This document shows positions 47,963 through 59,827 of a stretch of 64,000 nt of DNA, piece after piece. Positions within the stretch are counted from its first letter, which is position 1. Each line of letters opens with the position of its first letter. The stretch lies in assembly GCA_024760905.1 (NCBI GenBank), contig CM045738.1, forward strand, positions 46,158,297-46,222,296. The letters are read 5' to 3'. The stretch is from Plotosus lineatus (Eukaryota; Chordata; Actinopteri; Siluriformes; Plotosidae). Under the pieces are notes generated by a model. The model saw only the letters and a list, made by a program, of their open reading frames with translations, was not told the origin of the DNA and did not search any database. A program made the translations under genes and the position numbers.

Positions 47963-48670
47963 TGTATCTTTAAGCTCTAATTGGCTATCACACAAATGGC
48001 CTTGTGGGAAAGTTTATATGAGTTGAAGTTCACATCATGTGAGAAGTTTCACTGTTCATCACTCATTTTTCTGGATTTTATTGACTTTTCATGGTAACTT
48101 GCCCTTCATTGGTTCCTATGTGGATACCCCTATACTGTATACACCCCATTGTTTATTATTTTCCTACAACAGCACGTCCTAAAGTGTTTTGTACTACAAT
48201 TTTCTCACAATCACATTTGCTGTGTCTTTCTAACTTGTGTGCTGAAGATATTGTAAAATGTATAGTTTTAACTTAATTGCCTTTAATTGCCTGTTACAAC
48301 GTGCTGATACTGGATAATCCTTCCATAAATGTTAAATAAATATTTAAATAAATATGGAGAAATAAATTGCTCCTTCTCAATAATTAAATAAAAACCAGCC
48401 ACACTGCTGACAGATCTACACCTAAAGCATGTCATAGACCGAAGTACTGTAAATGACCGTGTCAATCAAAAATCCCCACCCCAAAAATTCCACCTATTTT
48501 GCCAACAATGTCTAGGTATGGTTGGAATTGTTTTGATATGATCTTTACAAAATGTCTCTATGTACTGCACTTAAAGAATGACATGAATTCATATTACTGA
48601 CTGATACTTGTTTATGAACAACATTACCATATTTCGAATAAATTGATTATAGTATTTCTAATAGATTCAA
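47963..48670. other. Unassigned DNA
   Basis: AT-rich, nothing recognised. Confidence 0.4.
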
Positions 48671-48674
48671 CAAC

Positions 48675-49824
48675 AGTCGGCCCTCTACTTACAAAATTAA
48701 TCTGTTCCCGTGCCTTTTACGTAACCAGGAATTTTCGTATGTAGAGGTGCATTTTACATGTAAAACGCGTGATTTGTTCCAAGGCTCCCAAGACTACCCC
48801 ATAAACCCTTTAAAAATGATAAAAGTACACCAATTTTGTATGAAATATGTGTTAAAAGTAAAAGAAAATGATTTACCTTTTTTTACATCTCTCGAACCAC
48901 CCATGCGACGCTTTCAAGTCCGGGGGTTGCCGGTCTGAAGAACCCTCACCCCCCACCCTCTTTCACGAGGTCCTTAAATATGGTGGTTGCTTTTTCCGAA
49001 ATAATCGCCTCCGTCACTGTATCTCCGCTTTTAAAATCTCCTTCTGCTTCAATATAGTCCCGATTGAAGAGGGGTTTTGGCCATACTCTTTTGCGATTTC
49101 GCTCAACTTTTATTATCTCCTGCTGCACTTTGAGTGATAACAGAGCCCGCTTCTTCTTTTCGGTGTCACCGGGAATCACTTTCTTGAGGTCCATGATGGA
49201 TAACGAAATATAATGCTGCAATGATCAATCTCCCCAGTGCGGCTAACTGGGTTATCAAAGGCGGGCCATGTCTCTCACTGTCTATGGTGAGAGGTTCATG
49301 TAAAAGAACCATTGCTGACATTCGTAAAGAGTAGGCTGCAAAGTCGTCAGCGTGTTTCTGTCCCTTGCTAAAAGGGTTGTGACAGGAAGGGCATCCGACG
49401 TAAAAACCTCTGCCAAATCAAACGTGCGAATCAGATGATTCGCTGTGGCGACTTCCAAGTAAAAGGGAAAAAGCCGAAAGGAAGACAATGCTGCAATGAT
49501 CAATCTCAAAAAAAACTCATGAGCCAGCAGTCCTGTTCAACTCTCCTTCACAAACAAACAGGAAGTGACAAACAGAAAGTATGGGTACAGTTCAGCTCCC
49601 TCCTGTCCAATGGGAGGCCAGCGGGTGGGAGGGATGTTGGGGACAGCCAATGAGAGAACAACTCGTGCACTGTTTGAATGGCGCGTTTGAATTTTTGAAT
49701 GGCGCTTTTGTTGCTTTTCAAAAAAGAGGTTATTTTCGTAAAAAGAGGACGAAAACTTAGGAAAATGTTTTTCGTAACCTGGATTTTTCGTATTCAGAGG
49801 TTTTCATAAGTAGAGGGCCAACTG
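48675..49824. mobile_element. M2 TIR element interrupted by a SINE
   Basis: Left end CAGTCGGCCCTCTACTTACA, right end AAGTAGAGGGCCAACTG followed by TATA. It has the GTTTGAATGG words near 49671-49700, as in the 8.85-kb copy. A SINE with its 21-bp duplication (49212-49507) sits inside. Without it the element is about 875 bp. Confidence 0.75.
49233..49486 (+). mobile_element. SINE A, RTE-tail type, headless
   Basis: Begins CCCCAGTGCGGCTAACTGGG, i.e. after the tRNA-like head, and ends with the RTE tail (GATGATTCGCTGTGGCGACT, AAAAAGCCGAAAGGAAGAC). A perfect 21-bp direct repeat lies at 49212-49232 and 49487-49507, so the truncated form itself was inserted. Confidence 0.92.
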
Positions 49825-49852
49825 TATATATAATTACAAACTGGTGGCACAG

Positions 49853-50192
49853 TGGTGTAGTGGTTAGCACATTCACCTCACAGCAAAAAGGTCCTGGGTT
49901 CGATTCCCAATGTGGGTGTTTCTGTGTGGAGTTTGCATGTTCTCCCTGTGTTTGTGTGAGTTTCCTCTGGGTACTCTGGTTTCCTCCCACAGTCCAAAAA
50001 CATGCACATTAGGTTAATTGGCTGTTCTAAATCACCAGTAGGAGTGAGTATGTATGTTTGTGTGAGTGTTGGCCGTGCGATGGCCTGGTGAGCTGTCCAA
50101 GGTGTGCACCGCCCTCACCTGGAGTCAGCTGAGATAGATGCCAACCTCCCTGTGACCCCAATTAGGATTAAGAAGTTCAGAAAATGAACAAT
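49853..50192 (+). mobile_element. tRNA-derived SINE, family B, with L2-type tail
   Basis: Head GGTGGCACAGTGGTGTAGTG, box B GGGTTCGATTCCC, body GTGGAGTTTGCATGTTCTCC, then GTGCGATGGCCTGGTGAGCT and the tail CCCCAATTAGGATTAAGAAG, TTCAGAAAATGAAC. Confidence 0.82.
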
Positions 50193-50555
50193 TACAAAAT
50201 ATATAACTTTCTGTTGGACACACAGTATCATGCCAGAGAGTTTATAATTTTCTGCTTATTACTGTAGGTTATTTATATATTATTTATATATACAAACAGT
50301 TGTCGACTTACGACTCCTTTTGGTTCCGACCGACCGGTCATAAGGCGATCTGATTGTATGTCGACTTTCCATCCGAATACAGTCATCCCTCGGTTTAACG
50401 GACTAATATGGGGGAACACTGGTGTGAAGTACCCAATTGCCCGAAGTTTCCGATTCCATATATTTCAACGATTACATTTCGAAAAACTTTTACTTAAGCA
50501 CACTATGCAAATATAAATACTGTACCTATACTCTGTAAATGTACACCATAAGATC
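50193..50555. other. Unassigned DNA
   Basis: Words such as CAGTTGTCGACTTACGACTCC (50298) and CAGTCATCCCTCGGTTTAAC (50382) resemble ends of Tc/mariner-type elements, but partners are not seen. Confidence 0.4.
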
Positions 50556-50612
50556 AGGGGTCGGGAACCTTTTTGTCTAAGAGAGCCAAAAAAATCCAAT
50601 CCTCTGAGAGCC

Positions 50613-50643
<31 letters not shown>

Positions 50644-51200
50644 CATATATATATATATATATACATACATATATATCAGGAGTCAGGAACCTATAGCTGC
50701 CGAGCCAGATGTGGCTGTTTTAATGACTGGATCTGGCTCACAGATAAATCAGGCGGCCTTTCTTAACAGAATAACGAATAAACAATTTCACTGTCATTTA
50801 AATAAAAATACAAAAAAACCATCAAGTAAAACAAAAACAGATGAATAAATCTCACGCATTTAAATCTATACATCTATTTTCAATTCCACGTCACTGTGGC
50901 CCGCAGCGGAGGGCCAATCCTTTCTGTACTCCAGTGTGTGGATGGATCTGATACCTTCAAACTCTAATTTTATTGGATTATAACAACAACCACAGACTGC
51001 GTGTGTTGTTTTTGAGTAAATAGATTAATTTCCCTCGTTTTGATCAGCTCATTTCCACGAAGCCAAGCACAGCTGGCAAGCAAACACAAATGGACAGACA
51101 TGGAAAAACTTCAACCCGCAGAGCAGCTGATTGCCAAAACTTGGGACGCGCTTCCTGTCACATAAACACTGCAGCGTGTGAGTCCAGTGCGGTCATGCAG
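50556..51200. mobile_element. hAT non-autonomous element, copy 1
   Basis: Starts AGGGGTCGGGAACCTTTTTG with GAGAGCC words, interrupted by AT/ACAT microsatellites (50608-50680). The section 50735-51180 repeats 59110-59560 (AATAAAAATACAAAAAAACC, GGACAGACATGGAAAAACTT, GATTGCCAAAACTTGGGACG). The terminal word is typical of hAT-Charlie elements. Confidence 0.65.
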
Positions 51201-51269
51201 CGTGTGAGACGGTCGCGGTCGTAAAGTCGATCAGAAGAAACTCGCATAGGTCTTAATTCGACAACTGTC

Positions 51270-51277
<8 letters not shown>

Positions 51278-51361
<84 letters not shown>
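51278..51361. repeat. (AT)33-(AC)n microsatellite
   Basis: Long AT array running into AC units; strongly self-complementary. Confidence 0.95.
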
Positions 51362-51362
<1 letters not shown>

Positions 51363-52198
51363 CTAGGGACACACCTCTATGAACTCCAAATTTCAGCTCA
51401 TGAGACATATAGTGCAATATAATTGGAAATAAACTAACCCCATGCTCCTTAAAATTGGCCCCCAGGGGTCTGTGAAGCATCACTAGTTTCATTACAGTGG
51501 TGCAAAACACAACCCTCATTACTACACCAATAATTTGTGTGATGAATTCTTTTGTTAAATTTTGTTTGTGAAACATGTTTGAAGGTCATTCAATGGGGTT
51601 ATTTATGTATTTACATTTGTTTATTTATTGGTTTGTCATTTCCTTGTTTATCTTGTATTACTATCTTCTTTTTATTTATTAAAGTAAAAATGATTCCAGA
51701 CTCTTAAAAAAGAAAAGAAAAAAAAAATAATAAACAAAACTTACCTTTATATACATCAGTATAGATTCTTCAGTTTAAATATGAGTTAAGGAGCAGAATC
51801 CTAAATTACACAATACTGGACATTAGACAATCTACAATACTGTATTTCAATCCATTCAGATTAAGCATATACTGTAGCATACTTCATGTAGTGGAATCAT
51901 TACATTCACACCTTTATAGCGTGCTTCTTTTATGATGTGATGACATAACTACACCTGAACTTTAAACCATACAGCAGTAAGGAATAGGTGTAAAATGCCA
52001 GTTGATCTGAGATTAATTTCAAATTACCTGCTGATTTTATGTCATTAACGGTAATAAAGCAGTTACATTCCGTTATATTTAAGACAATCCAACATAAGGG
52101 TTATAATCATTAAAGAATTGTTTGTACCAGCAAGATTACGTTAATACAAGTAATAAAGAACAATTTAAAAGAAGATTTAGGTCCATCATGGACATATT
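51362..52198. other. Unassigned DNA
   Basis: AT-rich. No gene or repeat end recognised. Confidence 0.4.
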
Positions 52199-52203
52199 AT
52201 GTG

Positions 52204-52496
<293 letters not shown>

Positions 52497-52497
<1 letters not shown>

Positions 52498-52983
52498 CTA
52501 TTTAGACATCCAAACAGAATTATATTATTGTTAATACGTTGTCATTTTAATCAATGTCTCAATTGTTATTTAATTGGTTAATGATGAAGGTTTTTCGTTC
52601 TGTAATCATATCATCATTTTATTAAGGTTTTCTTCTATTAAATGATATTTCGGTCCTTAAAATAATGAAAATAAAGAACGTTTTCAGAAGCAGTACAGTA
52701 TTATTTCAACACAAAACCTTTGCACTCAGGCAGCCATTTGGAATTCAACCAAAAGCGTCATTATGGGAGGGGATTGGGGGCGGCGCAACAGTTCTGACGT
52801 CATTGTCGCATTTAACTCCGCCTTCCGGAGACGAGAAAACGGAAAAATACCCAGGACAAAAAGGGACAGAAAAAAATACGGTTTAGGGATAAAAATGTGC
52901 TAAAAATTTTATTATTCATGATGATAACGAGAGGAAAAACTACTTTTATGTAGCAAAACACTATTTATAGAATGTATAAATAC

Positions 52984-53016
<33 letters not shown>

Positions 53017-53301
53017 AAGCACTTCCAGTATCAACCCCCGTGTTTACATTTCGAAGGAAAAAAAAAAGCAGGATATCGGTGGACGGAGGGAGAGAGGGAT
53101 TGAGATGTGGAAAGGTGAATGCGCAGTTGAAATCGGGATGGTTCTGCATATTCAGTGTGACATTGCTGGAGTTAATTTGTAGCTAAAAGGCTCAATTGGC
53201 TACAATTGACCTGTAATACACACACACACACACACACGTTCAAATTACACAAGCAGACAGGACTCACAACCTCAACATACTGATCTATAGCTATATAAAT
53301 A

Positions 53302-53305
<4 letters not shown>
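52497..53305. other. Unassigned DNA with short microsatellites
   Basis: (AT)n(AG)n at 52983-53017 and (CA)n at 53217-53238. Region 52730-52860 is CpG-richer (GGGGGCGGCGCAACAG, CTCCGCCTTCCGG) but no exon is recognised. Confidence 0.4.

Positions 53306-53341
<36 letters not shown>
53306..53341. repeat. (GT)18 microsatellite
   Basis: Uninterrupted GT units. Confidence 0.95.
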
Positions 53342-53343
<2 letters not shown>

Positions 53344-53708
53344 ATGCATGAATGTTATTCATCACAGTGAAAAGAAAAGAATAATCCCAGCATAAAGTGG
53401 ATTAACTGGGGAATGTGAGCTGGTGTTATAGAGGAAACTTGCACAAGATATAAAAAAAGAAAAGATGTGAGATCAGGTTATTCTAAGGCAATACATGGAC
53501 GCTATAAAAGGTGGATGATGTGTGATGACAGCAGATGATGGATCCATGTTTGGAAAAACACATTTGATCACTTTATAGATCATCACACATTCTCAATCCC
53601 AAATAATTCATTCCTGATCCATGCATGTTTTTATGAGTGCATGAAATAACGAGGAAATAAACACAGGCATAACAACAACGACAGAAAGAGAGGACAGAAA
53701 GATCTCAC

Positions 53709-54190
53709 CTGCCTTTGCTGGAGCACCAGAAAAAGAAAAAGAAAAACGTTTAAAGGTGTAAAAAACCCACTACAGACGCCTCCAGGCTCGGGTTCACCGA
53801 CGTTTCCGTGAGGTAGTGTTAATGCACCAGGATTATTATTCACACCAAAATCCTAATCCTAATAATAATCATCATAATAATAATAAGAGCGATGATAATG
53901 ATATAAAGCTTTTCTTCTCAGAAGAAACTTTATGACGACACGTCGGGTAGATGTGCAGACTTTTATCCGAGGGTTCTTGTCGTCTGTTGTTGTTGTTGTT
54001 GTTTTATTTATTCTGTTCTTGTTGCTCTGGTAGGTTTAGGCTTGTTTTTGTCCTGGCTGTTATTGCTTCGCCCAGCTGATCCGCGGATCACAGTGAAGAA
54101 GCTCGGAACAGCTGATCGTGACGTAACGACGTCCGAGATCCCACCCGTGTCACCGCCCTCAATGTATCCTTGAGCCAATCAGAATGTTAC
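53709..54190 (-). promoter_or_regulatory. tp53inp2: Candidate TP53INP2 promoter and non-coding first exon
   Basis: On the minus strand a strong donor, AAAGGCAG|GTGAGA, ends a possible exon at 53709. Upstream the DNA becomes CpG-rich (54060-54160) and holds a CRE-like TGACGTAA (54119-54126), a second ACGTC word (54129-54133) and a CCAAT box (54175-54179). The TP53INP2 start-codon exon has an upstream acceptor and needs such a first exon; no other candidate is seen between. Linking the two is an inference. Confidence 0.45.
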
Positions 54191-54354
54191 ACAGGGTGTC
54201 CAACGAGGCAGAGCAGGAGCCAGCAGCTCAGCAACATGATAATCATTTACTCTGTTTACTGTAATGTACTGTATGTAGGGTTTAATAATCATCATCATCA
54301 TAATAATAATTTATTATTATGATTATTATTATTATTGTTGTTGTTGTTGTTGAT

Positions 54355-54672
54355 AGCAGTGGTGGCCTGGTGGTAAAGGGTGCTGGATCACTGATCCTAA
54401 GGTTGGGGGTTCGAGTCCCACTCTCCTCAAGGTTGTGCCTGTCCCTCCAGTGCAGCTAACTGGGTTGTCGAAGGCCGGCCATGTCTCCCACTGTCTATGG
54501 TGAGAGGTTCGTGTAAAAGAACCACGGCTGACTTTCATAAAGAGGACCTGCAAAGCCGTCAGCGTGTTTCTGTCCCTTGCTAAATGGTTGTGTCAGGAAG
54601 GGCATCCAAATCAAGCATGTGAATCAGATGATTTGCTGGGGCGATCCCTGAAAAAGGGAAAAGGGATAAATG
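54355..54672 (+). mobile_element. SINE A, RTE-tail type
   Basis: Head GCAGTGGTGGCCTGGTGGTA, box B GGTTCGAGTCCC, body CAGCTAACTGGGTTGTCGAA, tail AATCAGATGATTTGCTGGGG, CGATCCCTGAAAAAGGGAAA. Preceded by a (GTT)n run (54330-54353). Confidence 0.85.
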
Positions 54673-55174
54673 TTGTTTATCGTAATGGTACTGTCATTAT
54701 TTTTTGCTTTTGTTGGTGTTAATCCCACAAGGTAAATTATCGCTTCTGCACTTGACCAATCCAAAGTGAGCGCACACACAATTGAAGCAGTGGGCTGGTA
54801 CACACTTTGGGGGGGTGCCAGGAGAGCAGTTGGGGTTAAGTCCCTTTGCTCAAGCCATGAATGTGGAGGAAGGGTCATGCTTCCTGCTGCTTTGGCAATC
54901 AACTCGGAGACCTTTCTGTCCCAAATCCGCCTCTCTGACTGGCCCATGACTGCCCTATTAATAATGATATTTAATTATATACACACCCAATGGGAAACAA
55001 TGGTCATTTATGTAATTACCCAATTAAGCAATGAGGTGTCAGCATCACATGCTTTTACATTGAATAAAACATCAAGATAGGGGGAAATCTCAGTGATTTT
55101 AAATGGGCCATGATTTTTGCCAAACATTACCTTTTTATGGAGAAGCTGCATCCTTAACATAGTCTAATATTAAT
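54673..55174. other. Unassigned DNA
   Basis: No gene or repeat ends recognised. Short open frames have no known domain. Confidence 0.4.
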
Positions 55175-55175
55175 C

Positions 55176-55350
55176 TTCTTCTTTTTCTTCTTCTTCTTCT
55201 TCTTACGGCTTTTTTCCATTTCTCGGGAGTCGCCACAGTGAATCATCTGATTCGCACATTTGACTTGGCATAGGTTTTTTTTACACCGGATGCACTTCCT
55301 GTCACAACCCTTTCACAGGGGACGGAAACACGCTGACGGCGAGGTGCACA
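55176..55350 (-). mobile_element. SINE A, RTE-tail type, 5'-truncated
   Basis: Minus strand: the body word GTCAGCGTGTTTCCGTCCCC and the tail GATGATTCACTGTGGCGACT, GGAAAAAAGCCGTAAG, ending in (AAG)n, which is the CTT run at 55178-55204. The (AAG)n run is thus the SINE's own 3' tail. Confidence 0.8.
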
Positions 55351-56171
55351 AGCTTAAACATACTGCATCCTAATAAAATAAGGTTGCTACAGTATAATTT
55401 AACAAAAATATATTCGGTGTCGCCGAAAGAGGAAGAAGAGACTACATGGGAATGTTGTGATCTGGTCCACTGTCTCCAGATTATTCACAATTATTCGATG
55501 AATTGATGAAATGAGTTGAGGAATATAAACAGGGGAACACACATTAAAATGAGATTTTTATCTTTATTTATTGGTAATTGTATAGAAAACATATTTTCTT
55601 TTCATATTTCTTTGTCAGGACTATATCCTCGAAATCCCTCCCGAGATTTTAGCCAAACCTTTACCAATTACTCAGTATTAAAGGCCCCTGGACTGTTACA
55701 GGTTCCGAGGTCATAGGTTAAAGGTCAAGGGAACATGACATCATCTTGTGTGCACTCTGCATGGATTTTGACGAAACTTTCACCTGTTACATTTATTGCA
55801 TTCCTCTGGACTGGAGCCGTTTTTAAAGACATATGTAGGTAAAAGTTCGGGGTCACAGTTCAAGTACACGCTGTAAAGATTTTCGGCGTGGGCGTTACCG
55901 AGTGACACATCTCCATAAGAACATCTGCATGTTATTCTGTCCACTTTTAATTGTAAAGTCCACACTTATCAGTGAGTAATGTTTTAATGTAATCTGTTGT
56001 TTTAAACCTTTACATCAACTTAAGTGGAGATGCATTTCATGGGACTGAAACCCGACTGTGCTACGGTTATTTCTTTCAGCTGGATTTGTTTATCATGCGT
56101 CTGAAATACATCATACATGTCTGAACACACGCCCTGATCTCTACCCACCTTTCACACATATCTTTACTACT
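55351..56171. other. Unassigned DNA
   Basis: Words such as GAGGTCATAGGTTAAAGGTC (55708) suggest an old repeat, not delimited. Confidence 0.4.

Positions 56172-56172
<1 letters not shown>

Positions 56173-56247
<75 letters not shown>
56173..56247. repeat. (TG)37 microsatellite
   Basis: Uninterrupted TG units; the longest pure dinucleotide run of this type here. Confidence 0.95.
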
Positions 56248-56251
<4 letters not shown>

Positions 56252-56346
56252 CACACGTGTAACCATGCCCTGTATAGATATAAATTGTCGTTCTTATCAA
56301 AGCTTAAAAAAACACCATAATTTTTGGTTGCACTTATTTATGCACT

Positions 56347-56640
56347 GGGGCCAGTGGCGTAGTGGTTAGGGTGCTGCGCTCATGATCAGGAGGTTGTGTG
56401 TTTGAATCCCAGTTAGACCCACACTGTACTAAGACCCCTGGGCAAGGTCGCAAACACAAGTGTGTCTCTGTTCACCCAGCAGTATAAATGGGTACCAGTA
56501 AAATATACTGGGAAGGTAACCTGCGATGGACTAGCGTCCCATCCAGGACGAGTTGAACTCCCGGTTGCTACACGCTATGGAAACCAGGAAAGCACCGGCC
56601 CAATGAGCCACGAGGCTCGGGTGTAAAAAGCCTCATCTGA
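56347..56640 (+). mobile_element. tRNA-derived SINE, family C
   Basis: Head GGGGCCAGTGGCGTAGTGG, box B GTGTTTGAATCCC, body TTCACCCAGCAGTATAAATG, GGACTAGCGTCCCATCCAG, end CCAATGAGCCACGAGGCTC. The best-preserved family C copy. Confidence 0.8.
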
Positions 56641-57045
56641 CTTTACCTTATTTATGCACTAATTATTACACAACAATTTGTATACTCAGTTCTGATTGGT
56701 CAATTACAAAAAAGCATGTGACTTCATAGTTATTGTAAAATAAAACTTTTCAGGGGATACAAGACTCTTTCATGATCAATTAGGATCCTGATCCACATCT
56801 CAGAGTGGACTTTATGCTTTTTCTTTTTATGTTCAACTTTGTTTTAACTTTACTGTCGGCCAGACAATGGTAAATGTGGGAAATGATGGTAAATACAATT
56901 GGTTGTAAAAGTACAAAGCTGTTTCCAAGTTGTTCGTTGTTCTTGTTTTTTGCTCTATCTGCGGTGACTGGCTTATTTTCTGTTGAAAATTAACACCATG
57001 TTAAATAATGTTTCTAGTCAGGCCTCAACCCCAGACTGAAAGCTT
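56641..57045. other. Unassigned DNA
   Basis: AT-rich, nothing recognised. Confidence 0.4.
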
Positions 57046-57048
57046 GGC

Positions 57049-57108
<60 letters not shown>
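57049..57108. repeat. (GT)n microsatellite
   Basis: About 29 GT units. Confidence 0.95.
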
Positions 57109-57109
<1 letters not shown>

Positions 57110-57285
57110 CAGAGAAAGCACTTTCTCATGGCTCAAAACAGTGCCTCTGTTTGATCAGACTGGGACTCAGTCATGTTTAAAACCGGGATTGTCCAGCCAC
57201 AGTTCCTGCTCTCCCTTCCCAACACTTTCTGCAGATTTGAAAAATGCATGTTTAGGGATTGGTTCAAAATATGTGTGTGTGCATA

Positions 57286-57843
57286 AGATAAGATAAGATA
57301 AGATAAGATACAGCTTTATTAATCTCACAATGGAGAAATTCACTGTTACAGGCTCTTGAGGTACTATCAGTAGGGGGTGCAAAAATAGATACAAGTACGA
57401 ACATACACACATACATATATAAGTAAATAAATAAATAGATACATAAATAGTATAAATTACTAAACAATAAAAGAAAAGAATGGAGCAACTTTATAGATTG
57501 GCCTATATTAAAGTGTAATGTATCTGAGTGCAGAGTAGATGGGTTGATATGGTTGACAGTCAGTGGGGTAGATGTGGTTGATTAAAGTGCGCGGGGTTTT
57601 TATTGCACATAACCGGTATTTTCACAGACAGTTACAAAGTGGCGTTGTACAGTCTGATAGCGGTGGGAATGAACGACCTGCGGTAGCGCTCCTTCCTGCA
57701 CTGAGGATGCCTCAGTCGTCCACTGAAGGAGCTGCTTAGCTCCTCGACAGTCTGGTGCAGTGGGTGAGAGCTGTTGAACAGGATGGATGTGAGCTTTGCT
57801 ACCATCCTCCTCTCACTCACCTCCTCCACAGAGTCCAGTGGGC
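57286..57843 (-). mobile_element. L2/Rex1-like LINE 3' end, strongly 5'-truncated
   Basis: Minus strand, same family as 27654-30035: identical (GATAA)n end, CAATGGAGAAATTCACTG word and the C-terminal frame 57632-57829 (LTSILFNSSHPLHQTVEELS, ending AIRLYNATL). Only the last 65 codons and 3' UTR are kept. Confidence 0.88.
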
Positions 57844-59105
57844 AGGAGGCGGGGCTTAGTGTGTAAGGAGGGTGGACTGGCAGAGAGGGTGGGAAGGGAT
57901 CAGTGGTGACCCATACTGTATAATAATGTAAATAATGAATTCACAGAGATGAGATTTTACAGTGCTGGTTGAATCCTGGATTCAGAATGTTCAGAATATG
58001 TTGATAATTTTTCTTTAACAGCAGCTCGGAATGAAAGCCAGGTTTATATTAAGTCATTATTTCAAAGATATTATTGTTTATATAGTAGCAGCTCAGTCAG
58101 AGATATACTAATTGCTCACTAATGGTACAGCAGACATGCCATGTAAACAAGTGCAATCAGTGCTATGTTGACATTTTCTACAAAAGGAAATGTGCTTAAA
58201 GAAACAGAAAGCTATGTGAGGTGTGTGAATCAACGGGATACGACATTGTTTTACTACAGGGTTCGTGCCTGAGCAGGTAATGTTACATGCTGCACCTTGG
58301 TGTGACCTTGACTCAACACACCTGAGCTCACTGAGGAAAAATGAACAGCAAAACAAAACCCGAGTCTGATCACTGCCCGTGCGCAAAGATTCACGAAGAC
58401 TCAGCGAGGAAAGCCTGAATTGCTATTACAAGTGATAATTATTATAATGACAATTATTTTGTCCTGTACACCCGCCTTATTTACACATTCCTTTAGTGTG
58501 CTTTCTTAGAGAAAACAGCATTTATGTGGGATAAAAATTACATTACGGGGCTTTTTTGTGTTGCACCTGGTGGCAGAGTCCTGACTCAGTAACCCGGTGC
58601 AACACAAAACCCCCAGCTAACATTTCCTCCCTCTCTACGGCACGCAATGTAAAGTGATTAGTGCTGGAGGTGAGAGCAGTTTTCTATCCTTCCCAGTAAC
58701 GAGAAACGTAACAGAGTGCTATGGAAACAGACTCTTTATTGCTGCTCAAGGATAATACTTCATCTCGACGATGAGGACAGAGAACAGGATCGTGAGAACT
58801 GTTGGATCGACAGCATGTTGTAATGCTATTCTGGAATTAATGTCTTAAATCATATCGGCAATAAAACCTCAACAACATGGAGCAGAGGTCATAATCCACT
58901 CCCCTGTAATGTGATCAGGAAAAACAGGACATTCAGGTTCGATAGAAATCAGGAAAGTCAGATGGTTTTTACATTCAGATATCATTCATTATCTCATTCC
59001 TATTCACGGAATTGCTATGAGTTCTGATTAGCTAAGGCTAGAGATGAGAGACGTGGGGGAGGAGCTTGTGAATCATGGCGGTACACAAACATGCAGAAGC
59101 CTTAT
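57844..59105. other. Unassigned DNA
   Basis: About 1.2 kb without a recognised gene or repeat. Open frames on either strand show no known domain. Confidence 0.45.
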
Positions 59106-59559
59106 CTGATGTCTCTCAGATAAATCAGGTGGCCTTTCTGAACAGAGTAACGATACATAATTTCACTTTCATTTAAATAAAAATACAAAAAAAAGGCATC
59201 AAATAAAACAAAAACACATGAATAAATCTCGCGCATTTAAATCTTTCATCTATTTTCAGTGCCACATGTCACTATGGCGCGCAGTGGAGAGCGAATCCTC
59301 TCTGTATGCCTGTATGTGGGTGGGTACAATACCTTGAAACTTTAATTTTATTGGATTATAACAACAGCCTCAGACTGTGTGAGTTGTTTTTGAGTAAAGA
59401 GGTAAATTTCCCTCGTTTTGATCAGTTCATTTGCACGAAGCCAAGCAGAGCTGGAAAGCAAACACAAATGGACAGACATGGAAAAACTTCAACCCACAGA
59501 CCAGCTGATTGCCAAAACTTGGGACGCGTTTCATGTCACATAAACACTGCAGTGTGAGT

Positions 59560-59757
59560 CCTGTCGCATTGACCATGTTTGGCGCTACATATGCATGCGA
59601 GCAGTCCTTCTCGCCTGAAGAACATCAAGACCAACCTGCGGTCACGTTTAATAAATGGAAGCCTGAACGCCTGCATGAAGCAGAACCTCACCATGTATCA
59701 ACCAGACTACAAAGCCATCAGCAAAACCATGCAGCACCAGAAGTCGCATTAATAGTA
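59560..59757 (+). pseudogene. hAT transposase C-terminal dimerisation domain remnant
   Basis: ALTMFGATYACEQSFS, followed after a single-base frame change by LKNIKTNLRSRLINGSLNAC, then MKQNLTMYQPDYKAISKTM, ending in QHQKSH and a stop. The pattern of FGxTYxCE(Q/S)xFS, then about 10 residues to RSRL, is the hAT dimerisation (hATC) signature. The rest of the transposase is absent, so only the last about 60 residues remain. Confidence 0.75.
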
Positions 59758-59827
59758 AGAAGTACGTTTCTTATTAATAAATAACTTTGTTATAACAATG
59801 TTTTTAAAATAAACTCAGAGTTTTATT

